Positions 53,524-62,360 of a stretch of 64,000 nt of DNA are shown here, piece after piece; the stretch's first letter is position 1, and every line of letters starts with the position of its first letter. The position numbers and the translations under genes were made by a program. Under the pieces are notes generated by a model. It was not told the origin of the DNA. It saw nothing but the letters and a program-made list of their open reading frames with translations, and did no database searches. This stretch comes from Alcaligenes pakistanensis (GTDB lineage: Bacteria > Pseudomonadota > Gammaproteobacteria > Burkholderiales > Burkholderiaceae_B), in NCBI RefSeq assembly GCF_014652815.1, contig NZ_BMZN01000002.1:338340-402339 (forward strand), written 5' to 3'.

Positions 53524-55487
53524 TCCCGGAGCTTGGGCACTTTGCCCTGATCCTGACCTTTGTGCTGGCGCTGACCCAAGGTGTGGTGGCTTTATACGGT
53601 GCCTGGCGCGGCAATCTGGCCTGGATGGCGTTTGCTCGCCCAGCGGCGCGTTGGCAGTTCGGTCTGGTGGCCTTTAGCTTATTGTGTCTGGCCTGGTCCT
53701 TTGTCAGCTTTGATTTCTCTGTGGCCTATGTGGCTCAGAACTCCAGCACTAAGCTGCCTTTGTTCTATCGCATCGCTGCGGTGTGGGGCGGGCATGAAGG
53801 CTCGCTGCTGCTGTGGATGTTCATGCAAACGGGCTGGGCTTTTGCGGTCAGTATTTACTCGCGTTCCTTGCCGGAAGCCATGTTGGCTCGTGTGCTGGGG
53901 GTGTTGGGCCTGATTACCGCCGGTTTCCTGCTGTTTGTGTTGATCAGCTCTAATCCTTTTGAGCGCATGTTCCCGGTTCCGGCTGAAGGTCTGGATCTGA
54001 ATACGCTTTTGCAGGATATCGGCCTGATTGTTCACCCGCCGCTGCTGTACATGGGCTATGTGGGTTTCTCCGTCGCCTTTGCGTTTGCAATTGCGGCCTT
54101 GCTGGCAGGCCGTCTGGATGCCAGCTGGGCGCGTTGGTCACGTCCCTGGACAACGTCTGCCTGGTTGTTCCTGACCTTGGGCATTGCCGTGGGTAGCTGG
54201 TGGGCTTACTACGAGCTGGGTTGGGGCGGTTGGTGGTTCTGGGACCCAGTGGAAAACTCCTCTTTTGTCCCTTGGTTGGCGGGTACGGCCTTGATTCACT
54301 CTCTGGCGGTGACAGAAAAGCGCGGCAGCTTCAAGAACTGGACGGTTTTGCTGGCCATCAGCACCTTCTCCCTATCGATTTTGGGGGCGTTTCTGGTGCG
54401 CTCGGGCGTGCTGACTTCGGTCCACGCTTTTGCCACTGACCCTGCACGCGGTGTGTTCATCCTGGCTTTGTTCGCGGTCATCGTTGGTAGCTCGTTGATT
54501 CTGTTTGCCTGGCGTGCCCCTCGTGTAGGCGCCGGTGGGCAGTTTGCCGTGGTGTCGCGTGAATCCTTGTTGCTGGTGAATAACGTCTTGCTGGTGGTCG
54601 TAACTGGCACCGTCTTGCTGGGCACTTTATATCCGCTGATTATGGATTCGCTGGGGCTGGGCAAAATCTCGGTGGGCCCGCCTTATTTCAACAAGGTCTT
54701 TGTGCCCTTGATGATTCCGGCTTTGGTTCTGATTGTCTTTGGTGTGATGGCGAATTGGAAGCGGGCCAGCTTTATGGATATGGTGCGTCAGCTGGCTCTG
54801 GTGATTGTGTTCAGCGTTGTGCTGGGTGCGGCCATTCCCTTGTTCTACGGCCAGTGGCAGGGCACAGCGGCTTTGGGTGCTGGCTTGGCGATATGGATTG
54901 TGCTGGGCAGCTTGTTTGATGTGGTCAAGCGTGTGCGTGCCACCCGTTCGGGCGTGTTTTCGCAGCCACGCAGCTGGTTAGGTCAGCATCTGGCCCATAT
55001 TGGGGTAGCGGTGTTCGTTTTGGGTGTGACCATGGTCAGCCATTACGAGACGGAAACCGATGTCTTGCTAAAGCCCGGCCAGACTGCTCAGGTGGGGGCC
55101 TATGATGCTCGCTTCCAGGGCGTACACATTGTTCCTGGCCCAAATTACTCAGCGGAGCGTGGCACGGTTGAACTGTTGCAAGACGGCAAAGTGGTCTCCA
55201 CTTTGCATCCGGAAAAACGCACCTATCTGTCCTCGGCCTTGCCGATGACGGAATCGGCCATTAATGCCAATGGTTTGCGTCATATCTACGTGGCGCTAGG
55301 TGACAACTTTGAGCAGGGCGGCTGGAGCGTGCGGCTGTACTACAAACCCTTGGTGGACTTTATCTGGCTGGGTTGTTTGTTGATGGCCTTTGGGGGCGGA
55401 TTGGCAATCAGTGATCGACGTTACCGTGCCAAACAAACTCGTACAGCGGCACAGAGCAAACCTTTGGATAAGCAGGTGCAGGCATGA
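53520..55487 (+). CDS. ccmF: Haem lyase subunit CcmF
   Basis: A 655-residue polytopic membrane protein, with about 15 helices, that works with CcmH and CcmI to attach haem to apocytochrome c. The tryptophan-rich motif WGGWWFWDPVENSSFVPWL is near residue 240. Periplasmic haem-site histidines are seen in WGGHEGSLLLWMF (near residue 92) and IVHPPLLYMGYVG (near residue 170). Length is the family norm. Overlaps of four bases on both sides indicate a coupled operon. Confidence 0.96.
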   Translation: MIPELGHFALILTFVLALTQGVVALYGAWRGNLAWMAFARPAARWQFGLVAFSLLCLAWSFVSFDFSVAYVAQNSSTKLPLFYRIAAVWGGHEGSLLLWMFMQTGWAFAVSIYSRSLPEAMLARVLGVLGLITAGFLLFVLISSNPFERMFPVPAEGLDLNTLLQDIGLIVHPPLLYMGYVGFSVAFAFAIAALLAGRLDASWARWSRPWTTSAWLFLTLGIAVGSWWAYYELGWGGWWFWDPVENSSFVPWLAGTALIHSLAVTEKRGSFKNWTVLLAISTFSLSILGAFLVRSGVLTSVHAFATDPARGVFILALFAVIVGSSLILFAWRAPRVGAGGQFAVVSRESLLLVNNVLLVVVTGTVLLGTLYPLIMDSLGLGKISVGPPYFNKVFVPLMIPALVLIVFGVMANWKRASFMDMVRQLALVIVFSVVLGAAIPLFYGQWQGTAALGAGLAIWIVLGSLFDVVKRVRATRSGVFSQPRSWLGQHLAHIGVAVFVLGVTMVSHYETETDVLLKPGQTAQVGAYDARFQGVHIVPGPNYSAERGTVELLQDGKVVSTLHPEKRTYLSSALPMTESAINANGLRHIYVALGDNFEQGGWSVRLYYKPLVDFIWLGCLLMAFGGGLAISDRRYRAKQTRTAAQSKPLDKQVQA

Positions 55488-56014
55488 ACCGTTTTACCGT
55501 CCCCTTAATCGGGTTTGTACTGCTGTTGGTGTTCCTGGGCATAGGGCTGACCTTAAAGCCCAGCGAAGTCCCGTCGCCTTTGGTCGACAAGCCGGCTCCG
55601 TCTTTCAGCTTGCCCCAACTGCACAATCCGGAAGCCAGTTTTTCGGGCGAGCAAATGAAGGGTCGCGTCTGGCTGCTGAACGTCTGGGCATCTTGGTGCT
55701 ATCCGTGTCTGACTGAGCATCCTTTCATCAAAGAGTTATCCACCAAGCACAAGGTGCCGGTGGTGGGTTTGAACTACAAGGACGTACCCGAGGAAAGCCG
55801 TGAGTGGTTGCTGCGTAATGGCAACTCGTACGAGGTTTCCGTCATGGATAGAGACGGGCGAGTAGGTATTGATTTTGGGGTATACGGGGTTCCAGAAACC
55901 TTCGTGATCGACAAGCAGGGCATTGTGCGCTTCAAGCACATAGGCCCTGTGTCGCGCGAATCCATGGAGGAAACCTTGTTGCCTTTAATTCGTCGTTTGG
56001 AGCAGCAGCCATGA
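55484..56014 (+). CDS. ccmG: Thiol:disulfide oxidoreductase CcmG/DsbE
   Basis: A 176-residue membrane-anchored periplasmic thioredoxin that keeps apocytochrome c or CcmH cysteines reduced. The anchor helix is FVLLLVFLGIGLTL-like near residue 12. The active site is WASWCYPCLTEHPFI near residue 70, with the CcmG acidic feature following, and the cis-proline loop is YGVPETFVIDKQG. Electrons probably come from CcdA, encoded at the end of the operon. Confidence 0.95.
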   Translation: MNRFTVPLIGFVLLLVFLGIGLTLKPSEVPSPLVDKPAPSFSLPQLHNPEASFSGEQMKGRVWLLNVWASWCYPCLTEHPFIKELSTKHKVPVVGLNYKDVPEESREWLLRNGNSYEVSVMDRDGRVGIDFGVYGVPETFVIDKQGIVRFKHIGPVSRESMEETLLPLIRRLEQQP

Positions 56015-56484
56015 TGATGCGTCAGTGGATGGCGGTGCTGGCAGCCTGCTTGTGGCTGTTCGTGCCGTCTGCTCAGGCCCAGTCGGGAGGACAGGGCGCT
56101 CAAGAGTCGGTGATGCTGGAAATTGCTGCCGAGCTGCGCTGTCTGGTGTGTCAGAACGAATCGATTGCTGCCTCGCGTGCTGAGCTGGCCGTGGATCTGC
56201 GCCAGCAGATTATGGAGCAGCTGGGGCAGGGGCGTAATCCGGATCAGATTCGTGACTATATGGTGGATCGCTATGGCGACTTTATTTTGTATCGTCCGCC
56301 GCTCAAGTCCTCTACCTTGTTGCTCTGGTTCGGGCCAGCGCTCTTGTTGCTGACTGGTTTTCTGGTCTACGCCTTGACCTTGCGCCGTCGTCGCCGTGCT
56401 GGCGAGGTTGCGGACCTGACCGATCAACAACGTCGTCAAGCCGATGCCCTGTTGCAGGGTTCTTCTCGGGATGAACAATCGTGA
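56011..56484 (+). CDS. ccmH: Cytochrome c maturation protein CcmH (thiol subunit)
   Basis: A 157-residue protein with a signal peptide (ending SAQAQS, near residue 24), a periplasmic redox domain holding the motif ELRCLVCQNESIAASRA near residue 42, and one C-terminal membrane helix (LLWFGPALLLLTGFLVYAL). It resolves disulfides of apocytochrome c for haem attachment. It is the separate, short form; the TPR part is encoded by the next gene. Both ends overlap neighbours. Confidence 0.95.
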   Translation: MMMRQWMAVLAACLWLFVPSAQAQSGGQGAQESVMLEIAAELRCLVCQNESIAASRAELAVDLRQQIMEQLGQGRNPDQIRDYMVDRYGDFILYRPPLKSSTLLLWFGPALLLLTGFLVYALTLRRRRRAGEVADLTDQQRRQADALLQGSSRDEQS

Positions 56485-57356
56485 CTATTGCTTTTTATAT
56501 TGTGGCTGCGCTTCTGGTGCTAGCGTGCGCGGCGTACTTAATGTTGAGCGTCAAGCGCAAACCGGCCTTGCAGCGGGTGGTGGAGCACAAGCAAGCCAAT
56601 CTGGCGATCTTGCGCGAACAGCTTAAGGAAATCGAAAGAGACAAGCTGGCAGGGGTGTTGTCGGCCCAGGATTTTGAGCAGGCCCAGATGGATTTGCGTC
56701 AGCGTGTGCTGGAAGAAAACGAGGGGTTAAAAACCGAACCTGCGCTGCAAAATGGCGCACCCAAGTTGGCCTGGACCTTAATGGTCAGCATTCCGGTCGC
56801 CGCAATTGCCCTGTACTTCTATCTGGGTAATCCGGCCATGCTGGACCCGAGCGCCTTGCAGCAGCAAGCCAATGCGCAGCCCGTGGATATTGAGGCGATG
56901 GTGGCCCGTCTTGAACAGCGCCTGAAAGAAAATCCGGATGACCCCGGCGCTTGGCTGATGATGGCTCGTTCACATCGCTACTATGGGCGTCACCAGGAAG
57001 CGGCTGAGGCGTATGCCAAGGCCATGCCTGTGGTGGACGGGGACCCCGCTGCCTTGGCGGAATATGCAGAGTCCATGCTCCTGGCGGGTATGGATACGCT
57101 GGATGGTTTGCCAGGCCGTTTGGTCAAGCGTTCGCTGGATTTATATCCTGAGGAGCCCTTGGGTTTGATGCTGGCGGGAGCAGCCGCTCTGCATAAGGAA
57201 CAGTACCCGGCAGCCATCGACTACTGGCAGCGTTTGCTGGCGCAATTTCCGCCGGACTCTGAGACCGCCAAGGTCGTAAACCAGGGCTTGCAGCTGGCAC
57301 GTGAACGTATGCGCCTGCCTGCCAACTCTACACCGGAACCCGCTACGGCCCCCTGA
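56481..57356 (+). CDS. ccmI: Apocytochrome c chaperone CcmI
   Basis: A 291-residue protein with two N-terminal membrane helices (IAFYIVAALLVLACAAYLML and the segment near residue 95) flanking a cytoplasmic coiled loop, then a periplasmic TPR domain from about residue 130. That domain shows NPDDPGAWLMMARSHRYYGR and repeats near 165-265. It binds the C-terminus of apocytochrome c and presents it to CcmF/CcmH. Its stop lies one base before the ccdA start. Confidence 0.92.
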   Translation: MTIAFYIVAALLVLACAAYLMLSVKRKPALQRVVEHKQANLAILREQLKEIERDKLAGVLSAQDFEQAQMDLRQRVLEENEGLKTEPALQNGAPKLAWTLMVSIPVAAIALYFYLGNPAMLDPSALQQQANAQPVDIEAMVARLEQRLKENPDDPGAWLMMARSHRYYGRHQEAAEAYAKAMPVVDGDPAALAEYAESMLLAGMDTLDGLPGRLVKRSLDLYPEEPLGLMLAGAAALHKEQYPAAIDYWQRLLAQFPPDSETAKVVNQGLQLARERMRLPANSTPEPATAP

Positions 57357-57357
57357 T

Positions 57358-58095
57358 ATGGAACTTGTGTCTTTGGATTTGGGCGTCATTGCCCTGATAA
57401 CGGCGTTTTTGGCGGGGATGGCCTCGTTTCTGTCCCCTTGCGTCTTGCCGTTGGTTCCTGGTTACTTGTCGTATCTGGCCGGAGATGGGCAGGCCTACAC
57501 CGAGGTCAAGCGCAGCCACTTGCTGGGGCGCAGCCTTTGCTTTGTAGCGGGTTTTTCGCTGGTGTTCATTGCCCTGGGCGCCAGCTTGTCCTATCTGGGG
57601 CAAATGCTGATGTCCTACCGGTACCAGCTGAACATAGCGGCTGGGGTGATGGTGGCCTTGGCAGGCTTGAGCGTGATGGGTGTGTTGCGCATGCCCATGG
57701 GCCTGCAACGCTATTACCGTTTTGAATCAGGCAAGGCAGCTGGCCCCGGTGGGGCCACGGTGATGGGCTTGGCTTTTGGCTTTGGCTGGACGCCTTGTAT
57801 TGGCCCGATTCTGGCCGGAATTTTGATGATGGGGGCCAGTACCGCCAGTGCAGGTAAAGCCAGTGTTTTGCTGTCCGTCTATGCTTTGGGTTTGGGCGTG
57901 CCTTTTATTTTGGCGGCCTGCTTTTTGACCCCCTTTTTGCAGCGCATGACAAGCATCCGTCGGATTGGCCGTTATATTCGTTGGGGGGCGGGGTTGGTGT
58001 TAATTGTGATGGGTTGGGCTATGGCAACCGGTGAGTTGGCTCGCTTCGCCATCTGGGTGTTGAAAGCCTTTCCTGTTTTGGGGCAGCTGGGATAA
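57358..58095 (+). CDS. ccdA: Thiol-electron transporter CcdA
   Basis: A 245-residue six-helix membrane protein that moves electrons from cytoplasmic thioredoxin to periplasmic CcmG. The paired redox cysteines lie in ASFLSPCVLPLVPGYLSYLA near residue 28 and FGFGWTPCIGPILAGIL near residue 145. ATG 57358 follows the ccmI stop with one base between. It is the last gene of the ccm operon; a terminator follows about 90 bases later. Confidence 0.95.
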   Translation: MELVSLDLGVIALITAFLAGMASFLSPCVLPLVPGYLSYLAGDGQAYTEVKRSHLLGRSLCFVAGFSLVFIALGASLSYLGQMLMSYRYQLNIAAGVMVALAGLSVMGVLRMPMGLQRYYRFESGKAAGPGGATVMGLAFGFGWTPCIGPILAGILMMGASTASAGKASVLLSVYALGLGVPFILAACFLTPFLQRMTSIRRIGRYIRWGAGLVLIVMGWAMATGELARFAIWVLKAFPVLGQLG

Positions 58096-58185
58096 GGCCC
58101 GTCAGTCACTCGACATTACAACCGGATTCGTGAGGGGGGTACGCAGCGCTCCAGCAGTACCTCAGCAGAACGTCAGCAGGAACAA

Positions 58186-58211
58186 AAAAGGCCGGTTCAT
58201 ACCGGCCTTTT
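58186..58211. terminator. Bidirectional terminator between ccdA and copZ-like gene
   Basis: AAAAGGCCGGT-TCAT-ACCGGCCTTTT, flanked by A and T runs, placed between convergent genes. Confidence 0.93.
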
Positions 58212-58252
58212 CATTTGCTCTGCATGATGCACGCCTTAGCGGCGTGCCGTAC

Positions 58253-58447
58253 TTACAGGGCGCTGGGCGTGTAGCCCGCTTCTTCGATCACTTTCAGTGC
58301 CTGAGCGCCATCCAGACCTTGAACAGTCACTTGGTGTTTATCCAGATCAGTGCTGACGGTGGCTTGAGGGGCGACGGCCTGAATGGCTTCGGTGATGCTG
58401 CGTACGCAATGGCCGCAGGTCATGTCGGGAACGGAGAAGGTGGACAT
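58253..58447 (-). CDS. CopZ-like heavy-metal-associated protein
   Basis: A 64-residue HMA-domain metallochaperone. The metal motif is MTCGHC in FSVPDMTCGHCVRSITEAI, and the ferredoxin-like beta-alpha-beta pattern ends in IEEAGYTPSAL. It is likely to bind Cu(I). AAGGAG six bases before ATG 58447 is a strong ribosome site and rejects the longer frame. No copper ATPase or CueR gene is adjacent. The position beside the ccm operon is worth noting because copper damages cytochrome c assembly. Confidence 0.92.
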   Translation of the reverse strand: MSTFSVPDMTCGHCVRSITEAIQAVAPQATVSTDLDKHQVTVQGLDGAQALKVIEEAGYTPSAL

Positions 58448-58520
58448 AGCTGACTCCTTTAATAAAAGTAATGGAGCCAGCTTAAGGCTTACCACGGTGG
58501 CAAGGTCAAGCGCTGTTTTT

Positions 58521-58958
58521 TTAAAACAGGGCAGGGGCGATCAGGCGGACCTGATCCAGTTCTGGATTACCCAGCCATTGAATCTGGCTACTGGCCAACC
58601 CGGTACCGGACTCCTTGTTTTCCACAAAGGCGCCATGGGCCATCGTCTGCTTTTGGGTGTCCAGCAGGACGACATAGCTTGCGCTGGTGCAGTCATGCGG
58701 CTTGCAGCCTTGGAACAGTTGGTAGTTGCGGCCATCCAGGGAGACGGTTTCGCCGGGCGAGGCCGTGCCGAACTCTTTTACCCAGCTGGCGTTTTTAGCG
58801 ACGTCCTGCATCAGGTTTTGATATTGCTGGGCCACTTGCTTGCTGGACTTGGCCAAATCAGCCAGATAAACGGATTCCGAGGACTGTGCGTGGCTCAAGA
58901 AAGGAACGAGCAGGGCGCTGGCCAGCGCAAGGCGGCACAGAGAGTGGGAAATACGCAT
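58521..58958 (-). CDS. Ivy-type lysozyme inhibitor
   Basis: A 145-residue periplasmic protein with a signal peptide (cleaved after LSHAQS, near residue 25). The family loop QGCKPHDCTSASYVVL holds the CKPHDC motif of Ivy, whose loop plugs the active site of C-type lysozymes. The overall size matches Ivy after cleavage. GGAG lies five bases before ATG 58958. It would protect peptidoglycan from host or predator lysozyme, or restrain the cell's own lytic transglycosylases. It stands alone. Confidence 0.85.
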   Translation of the reverse strand: MRISHSLCRLALASALLVPFLSHAQSSESVYLADLAKSSKQVAQQYQNLMQDVAKNASWVKEFGTASPGETVSLDGRNYQLFQGCKPHDCTSASYVVLLDTQKQTMAHGAFVENKESGTGLASSQIQWLGNPELDQVRLIAPALF

Positions 58959-59283
58959 GGGATCTCCAAGAATGGGGCGAGTCCTGAGTTTAGCAGCGGG
59001 CTTGGCAGGGCATTGTTAACAAAATTAAGGAAAACGTGCATAAACGGCCATCCGTCCAGTCGTTATAGTGCTTATCGGTCCGGGAGATTGGCAGGGACGC
59101 GAGTTTCTTGTCGAATTAAGCGGACATTTATGAGGTGTAGGTAAAAACCACAGCTTGCCAGCAAAATTGTTTCATAACTAAACTATTTATAAATGAATGG
59201 TTGGCATAGTTGAATTTGTTGTTCGATCTGCTGTGCATCTTAAATAAAGACAGCCTACAAGCGCGGTGGCGCAAGGAGATAAT
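58959..59283. promoter_or_regulatory. Divergent ivy / liv upstream region
   Basis: A 325-base spacer without a gene. The right part (59130-59260) is AT-rich, with ACTATTTATAAATGAATGG near 59182-59200 as a likely -10 region for the transporter operon, giving a leader of roughly 80-100 bases. AAGGAG stands five bases before ATG 59284. No clear operator or terminator was seen. Confidence 0.5.
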
Positions 59284-60453
59284 ATGAAACGTATTGCATT
59301 GACCGTGGCTTTGGCCGCGGCTTTTGGCGGTTCTTTGGCTCACGCCGATACCATCAAAGTGGGTATGGCAATGGACACCTCGGGTCCTTTTGCTGCCGTC
59401 GGTGGTGAAGTTCGTGATGGTTTTAATCTGGCCATCAAACAACTGGACGGCAAGCTGGGAGGTTTCCCGGCCGAGTTCATTGCGCAGGATATGGCCGGTA
59501 ACCCCGACCAGGCCCGCCAATTGGTCAATCGCTTCGTTCAGCGCGACAAGATCGACTTCTTTACCGGTCCCGTAGGTTCCAACGTTGCCCTGGCAGTGGC
59601 TCCCGCCCTGTTCTCGGCCAAAGTGCCTTATCTGACCAGCAACCCAGGCCCCAGCCAATTGGCCGGTGCCGGTTGTAATCCGTACTTCTTTGGCGTGTCT
59701 TACCAGAACGACGCCTTTGACGAAGCCGCCGGTAAAGTGGCTGCGGATCGCAACTATGAAAAAATGTTCATCATTGCCCCCGACTATCCAGCAGGCAAGG
59801 ATCACCTGACTGGCTTTAAGCGCGGTTACGGCAAACCGGTAGGCGATGAGCTCTATACCAAGCTGGGCCAGATCGACTACTCGGCTGAGTTGGCGCAGAT
59901 TCGTGCTGCCAAGCCTCAAGCGGTGTTTTTCTTTCTGCCTGGTGCCATGGGCATCAACTTCATCAAACAGTTTGTGGCTGCTGGCCTGAACAAAGATGTG
60001 GTTCTGCTGGGCCCGGCGTTCTCCGGTGATGAGGACATCATCCCTGCGGTGGGCGAGCCTATCCTGGGCATGTTGAATACCGCCCAGTGGTCGCCAGACC
60101 TGGATATTCCTGCCAACAAGACCTTTGTGGACGAGTTCCGCAAAGCCTATGACGGCCGTTATCCCTCGGTCTACGCCGCCCAGGCTTATGACGTGATTTT
60201 GGCTATTGACGCCGCCGTCAAACAAGTCGATGGCAAAGTGTCCGACCGCGATGCTGTGCTCAAGGCACTGAAAGCCGCCGACTACAACTCGGTTCGTGGC
60301 CCATTTACCTACGGCAACAACAACTTCCCGATTCAGGCTTACTACCTGCGTGAAGTGGTCAAGGATCAGGACGGACGCCTTGTGAACCGTATGGTCAGCA
60401 AAGTGTTTGACTCCTACCAGGACGTCTACGCCAAAGAGTGCAAACTTAATTAA
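59284..60453 (+). CDS. Branched-chain amino acid-type ABC binding protein
   Basis: A 389-residue periplasmic binding protein with signal peptide ALTVALAAAFGGSLAHA (cleaved near residue 22). The Leu/Ile/Val-binding fold opens IKVGMAMDTSGPFAAVGGEV and has the substrate-pocket region PYLTSNPGPSQLAGAGCNPY and GVSYQNDAFDEAAGKVA. This family also binds amides, aromatic acids and other carboxylates, so the ligand is open. It leads a five-gene operon with permeases and ATPases. Confidence 0.92.
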   Translation: MKRIALTVALAAAFGGSLAHADTIKVGMAMDTSGPFAAVGGEVRDGFNLAIKQLDGKLGGFPAEFIAQDMAGNPDQARQLVNRFVQRDKIDFFTGPVGSNVALAVAPALFSAKVPYLTSNPGPSQLAGAGCNPYFFGVSYQNDAFDEAAGKVAADRNYEKMFIIAPDYPAGKDHLTGFKRGYGKPVGDELYTKLGQIDYSAELAQIRAAKPQAVFFFLPGAMGINFIKQFVAAGLNKDVVLLGPAFSGDEDIIPAVGEPILGMLNTAQWSPDLDIPANKTFVDEFRKAYDGRYPSVYAAQAYDVILAIDAAVKQVDGKVSDRDAVLKALKAADYNSVRGPFTYGNNNFPIQAYYLREVVKDQDGRLVNRMVSKVFDSYQDVYAKECKLN

Positions 60454-60473
60454 GATTCACAGGTGGTAAAAGC

Positions 60474-61394
60474 ATGTCGCTCATTCTGATTAGCGAGCAA
60501 TTGCTGAATGGTTTGCAATTTGGTTTGATGTTGTTTCTGATTGCCGCGGGCCTGACTTTGGTCTTCGGCATTATGGATATCATGAACCTGGCCCACGGCT
60601 CCCTCTATATGGCGGGAGCCTATGTGGCCGCGGAAACCATGCAGCGTACAGGGTCTTTTACCGCCGCCATTGTGGTGGCGGTAGCGGTAACAGCCCTGGT
60701 CGGTATTGCCTTGGAAATTCTCATTCTGCGCAAGCTGGTCACCCGTGACCACTTGGCCCAGGTATTGGGAACCTATGCCGTTATTTTGATCGCCAATGAT
60801 GCGGTCAAGATGATTTGGGGTCCAACCCCCGTGATGTTGAATATGCCTGCCTTGTTGTCTGGGCCGGTAGAACTCTTGCCTGATTTCCTTTACCCCGCCT
60901 TCCGGCTGATGATTATTACGGTTGGTCTGTTAGTTGCGCTGGCTTTATATGCCTTCGTGACCAAAACACGAGCTGGGGTCTTGGTGCGTGCCGGAGCCTC
61001 CAACCGACAAATGGCCACCCTGATGGGGGTGCGTGTCCCTATTCTGTTTCTGGGCGTCTTTACCCTGGGTGCTGCGTTGGCCGCGCTGGCCGGTGCCTTG
61101 TTGGGCCCGATTACGGCCGTTCAGATCGGTATGGGCGAGGATATTCTGATCCTGGTTCTGGTCTGCATCGTGATCGGCGGGATTGGCTCGATTCGTGGCG
61201 CGTTCGTAGGCGCTTTGCTGGTGGGGATGGTGGATACCGCTGGCCGTGCTTTCTTGCCCATGTTGCTGCGCAATGTCTTCCCGGCTGATGTAGCCTCCAG
61301 CGTAGGCCCCACGATTGCTGCCATTTCGATCTATGTCCTGATGGCCGTTGTTCTTGTTTTCCGTCCTTCGGGCCTGTTCCCGGCGCGAGGTTAA
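60474..61394 (+). CDS. livH: LivH-type ABC permease
   Basis: A 306-residue inner-membrane permease with about eight helices. It starts ISEQLLNGLQFGLMLFLIAA and shows the LivH hallmarks GIMDIMNLAHGSLYMAGAY near residue 40 and the ATPase-contact loop GVLVRAGASNRQMATLMGV near residue 170. It also has GIGSIRGAFVGALLVGM near residue 245. It is the second gene of the operon, 20 bases after the binding-protein gene. Confidence 0.93.
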   Translation: MSLILISEQLLNGLQFGLMLFLIAAGLTLVFGIMDIMNLAHGSLYMAGAYVAAETMQRTGSFTAAIVVAVAVTALVGIALEILILRKLVTRDHLAQVLGTYAVILIANDAVKMIWGPTPVMLNMPALLSGPVELLPDFLYPAFRLMIITVGLLVALALYAFVTKTRAGVLVRAGASNRQMATLMGVRVPILFLGVFTLGAALAALAGALLGPITAVQIGMGEDILILVLVCIVIGGIGSIRGAFVGALLVGMVDTAGRAFLPMLLRNVFPADVASSVGPTIAAISIYVLMAVVLVFRPSGLFPARG

Positions 61395-61397
61395 TGT

Positions 61398-62360
61398 ATG
61401 TCTACTTCGCGTATTTTGTCTGTCTTGGTGCTGGTGGCCTTATTGGCTTTCCCTTTGATTGCACCGATGTATGGCCTTGAGTTCTATATCTCTTTTGTAC
61501 GTCGCATCTTCATCTATGCCCTGGCAGCCAGTGCCTTGAATCTGGTGCTGGGTTATGGCGGGATGGTGGCCTTGGGCCATGCGGCATTCTTCGGAGCAGG
61601 GGCCTATACCGTCGGTATTCTGGCTTCTGAAGGCGTGCAAAGCGGCCTGATTGCCTGGCCTGCTGCCATGCTGATCTCCGGCTTGCTGGCTTTCCTGACG
61701 GGGGCAGTGTCGCTGCGTACTCGTGGTGTGTACTTCATCATGATTACCTTGGCCTTTGCCCAGATGATCTTTTACCTGTTTATCTCTTTGCGCCAATACG
61801 GTGGCGAGGACGGCATGAATATGTACAGCCCGTCCTCCTTGCCCGGTATTGATCTCAGCAATGACCTGAGCTTTTATTACCTGGTTCTGGCCATTTTGCT
61901 TGTGGTCCTGTTCTTGTTTCAACGCCTGGTCAAAGCCCGCTTTGGGCAGGCCTTGATGGGCACGCGTGAAAACGAAAGCCGCATGACGACTTTGGGTTAC
62001 CCCGTCTACCGGATTCGTTTGACGGCCTACACCTTGAGCGGTGCCATCATGGGTCTGGCTGGTGCTTTGCTGGCCAACCACAACCTGTTTGTCTCGCCTA
62101 GCCTGATGAACTGGACCCAGTCGGCGGACCTGATCATTATGGTTCTGGTGGGCGGTATTGGCCTTTTGTATGGTGGTGCCCTGGGTGCTTTTGTGATGCT
62201 GGTGCTGGAAGAGATGCTGCGTAACTGGACCGAGTACTGGCATATGCCTTTGGGTATTTTGCTGCTGCTGGTGGTGTTCTTTGCACCGAAGGGGCTGGCT
62301 GGACTGGTGCGTATCCGTTCGGCCGCTGATCCAGCGACGACCGCCAAGGAGCAGGCATGA
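61398..62360 (+). CDS. livM: LivM-type ABC permease
   Basis: A 320-residue inner-membrane permease, partner of LivH. Seen are LVLGYGGMVALGHAAFFGAG near residue 50, the coupling loop QALMGTRENESRMTTLGYPV near residue 185 and GGIGLLYGGALGAFVML near residue 255. The gap to livH is three bases, and the end overlaps livG by four bases (ATGA), so the set is translated together. Confidence 0.93.
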   Translation: MSTSRILSVLVLVALLAFPLIAPMYGLEFYISFVRRIFIYALAASALNLVLGYGGMVALGHAAFFGAGAYTVGILASEGVQSGLIAWPAAMLISGLLAFLTGAVSLRTRGVYFIMITLAFAQMIFYLFISLRQYGGEDGMNMYSPSSLPGIDLSNDLSFYYLVLAILLVVLFLFQRLVKARFGQALMGTRENESRMTTLGYPVYRIRLTAYTLSGAIMGLAGALLANHNLFVSPSLMNWTQSADLIIMVLVGGIGLLYGGALGAFVMLVLEEMLRNWTEYWHMPLGILLLLVVFFAPKGLAGLVRIRSAADPATTAKEQA

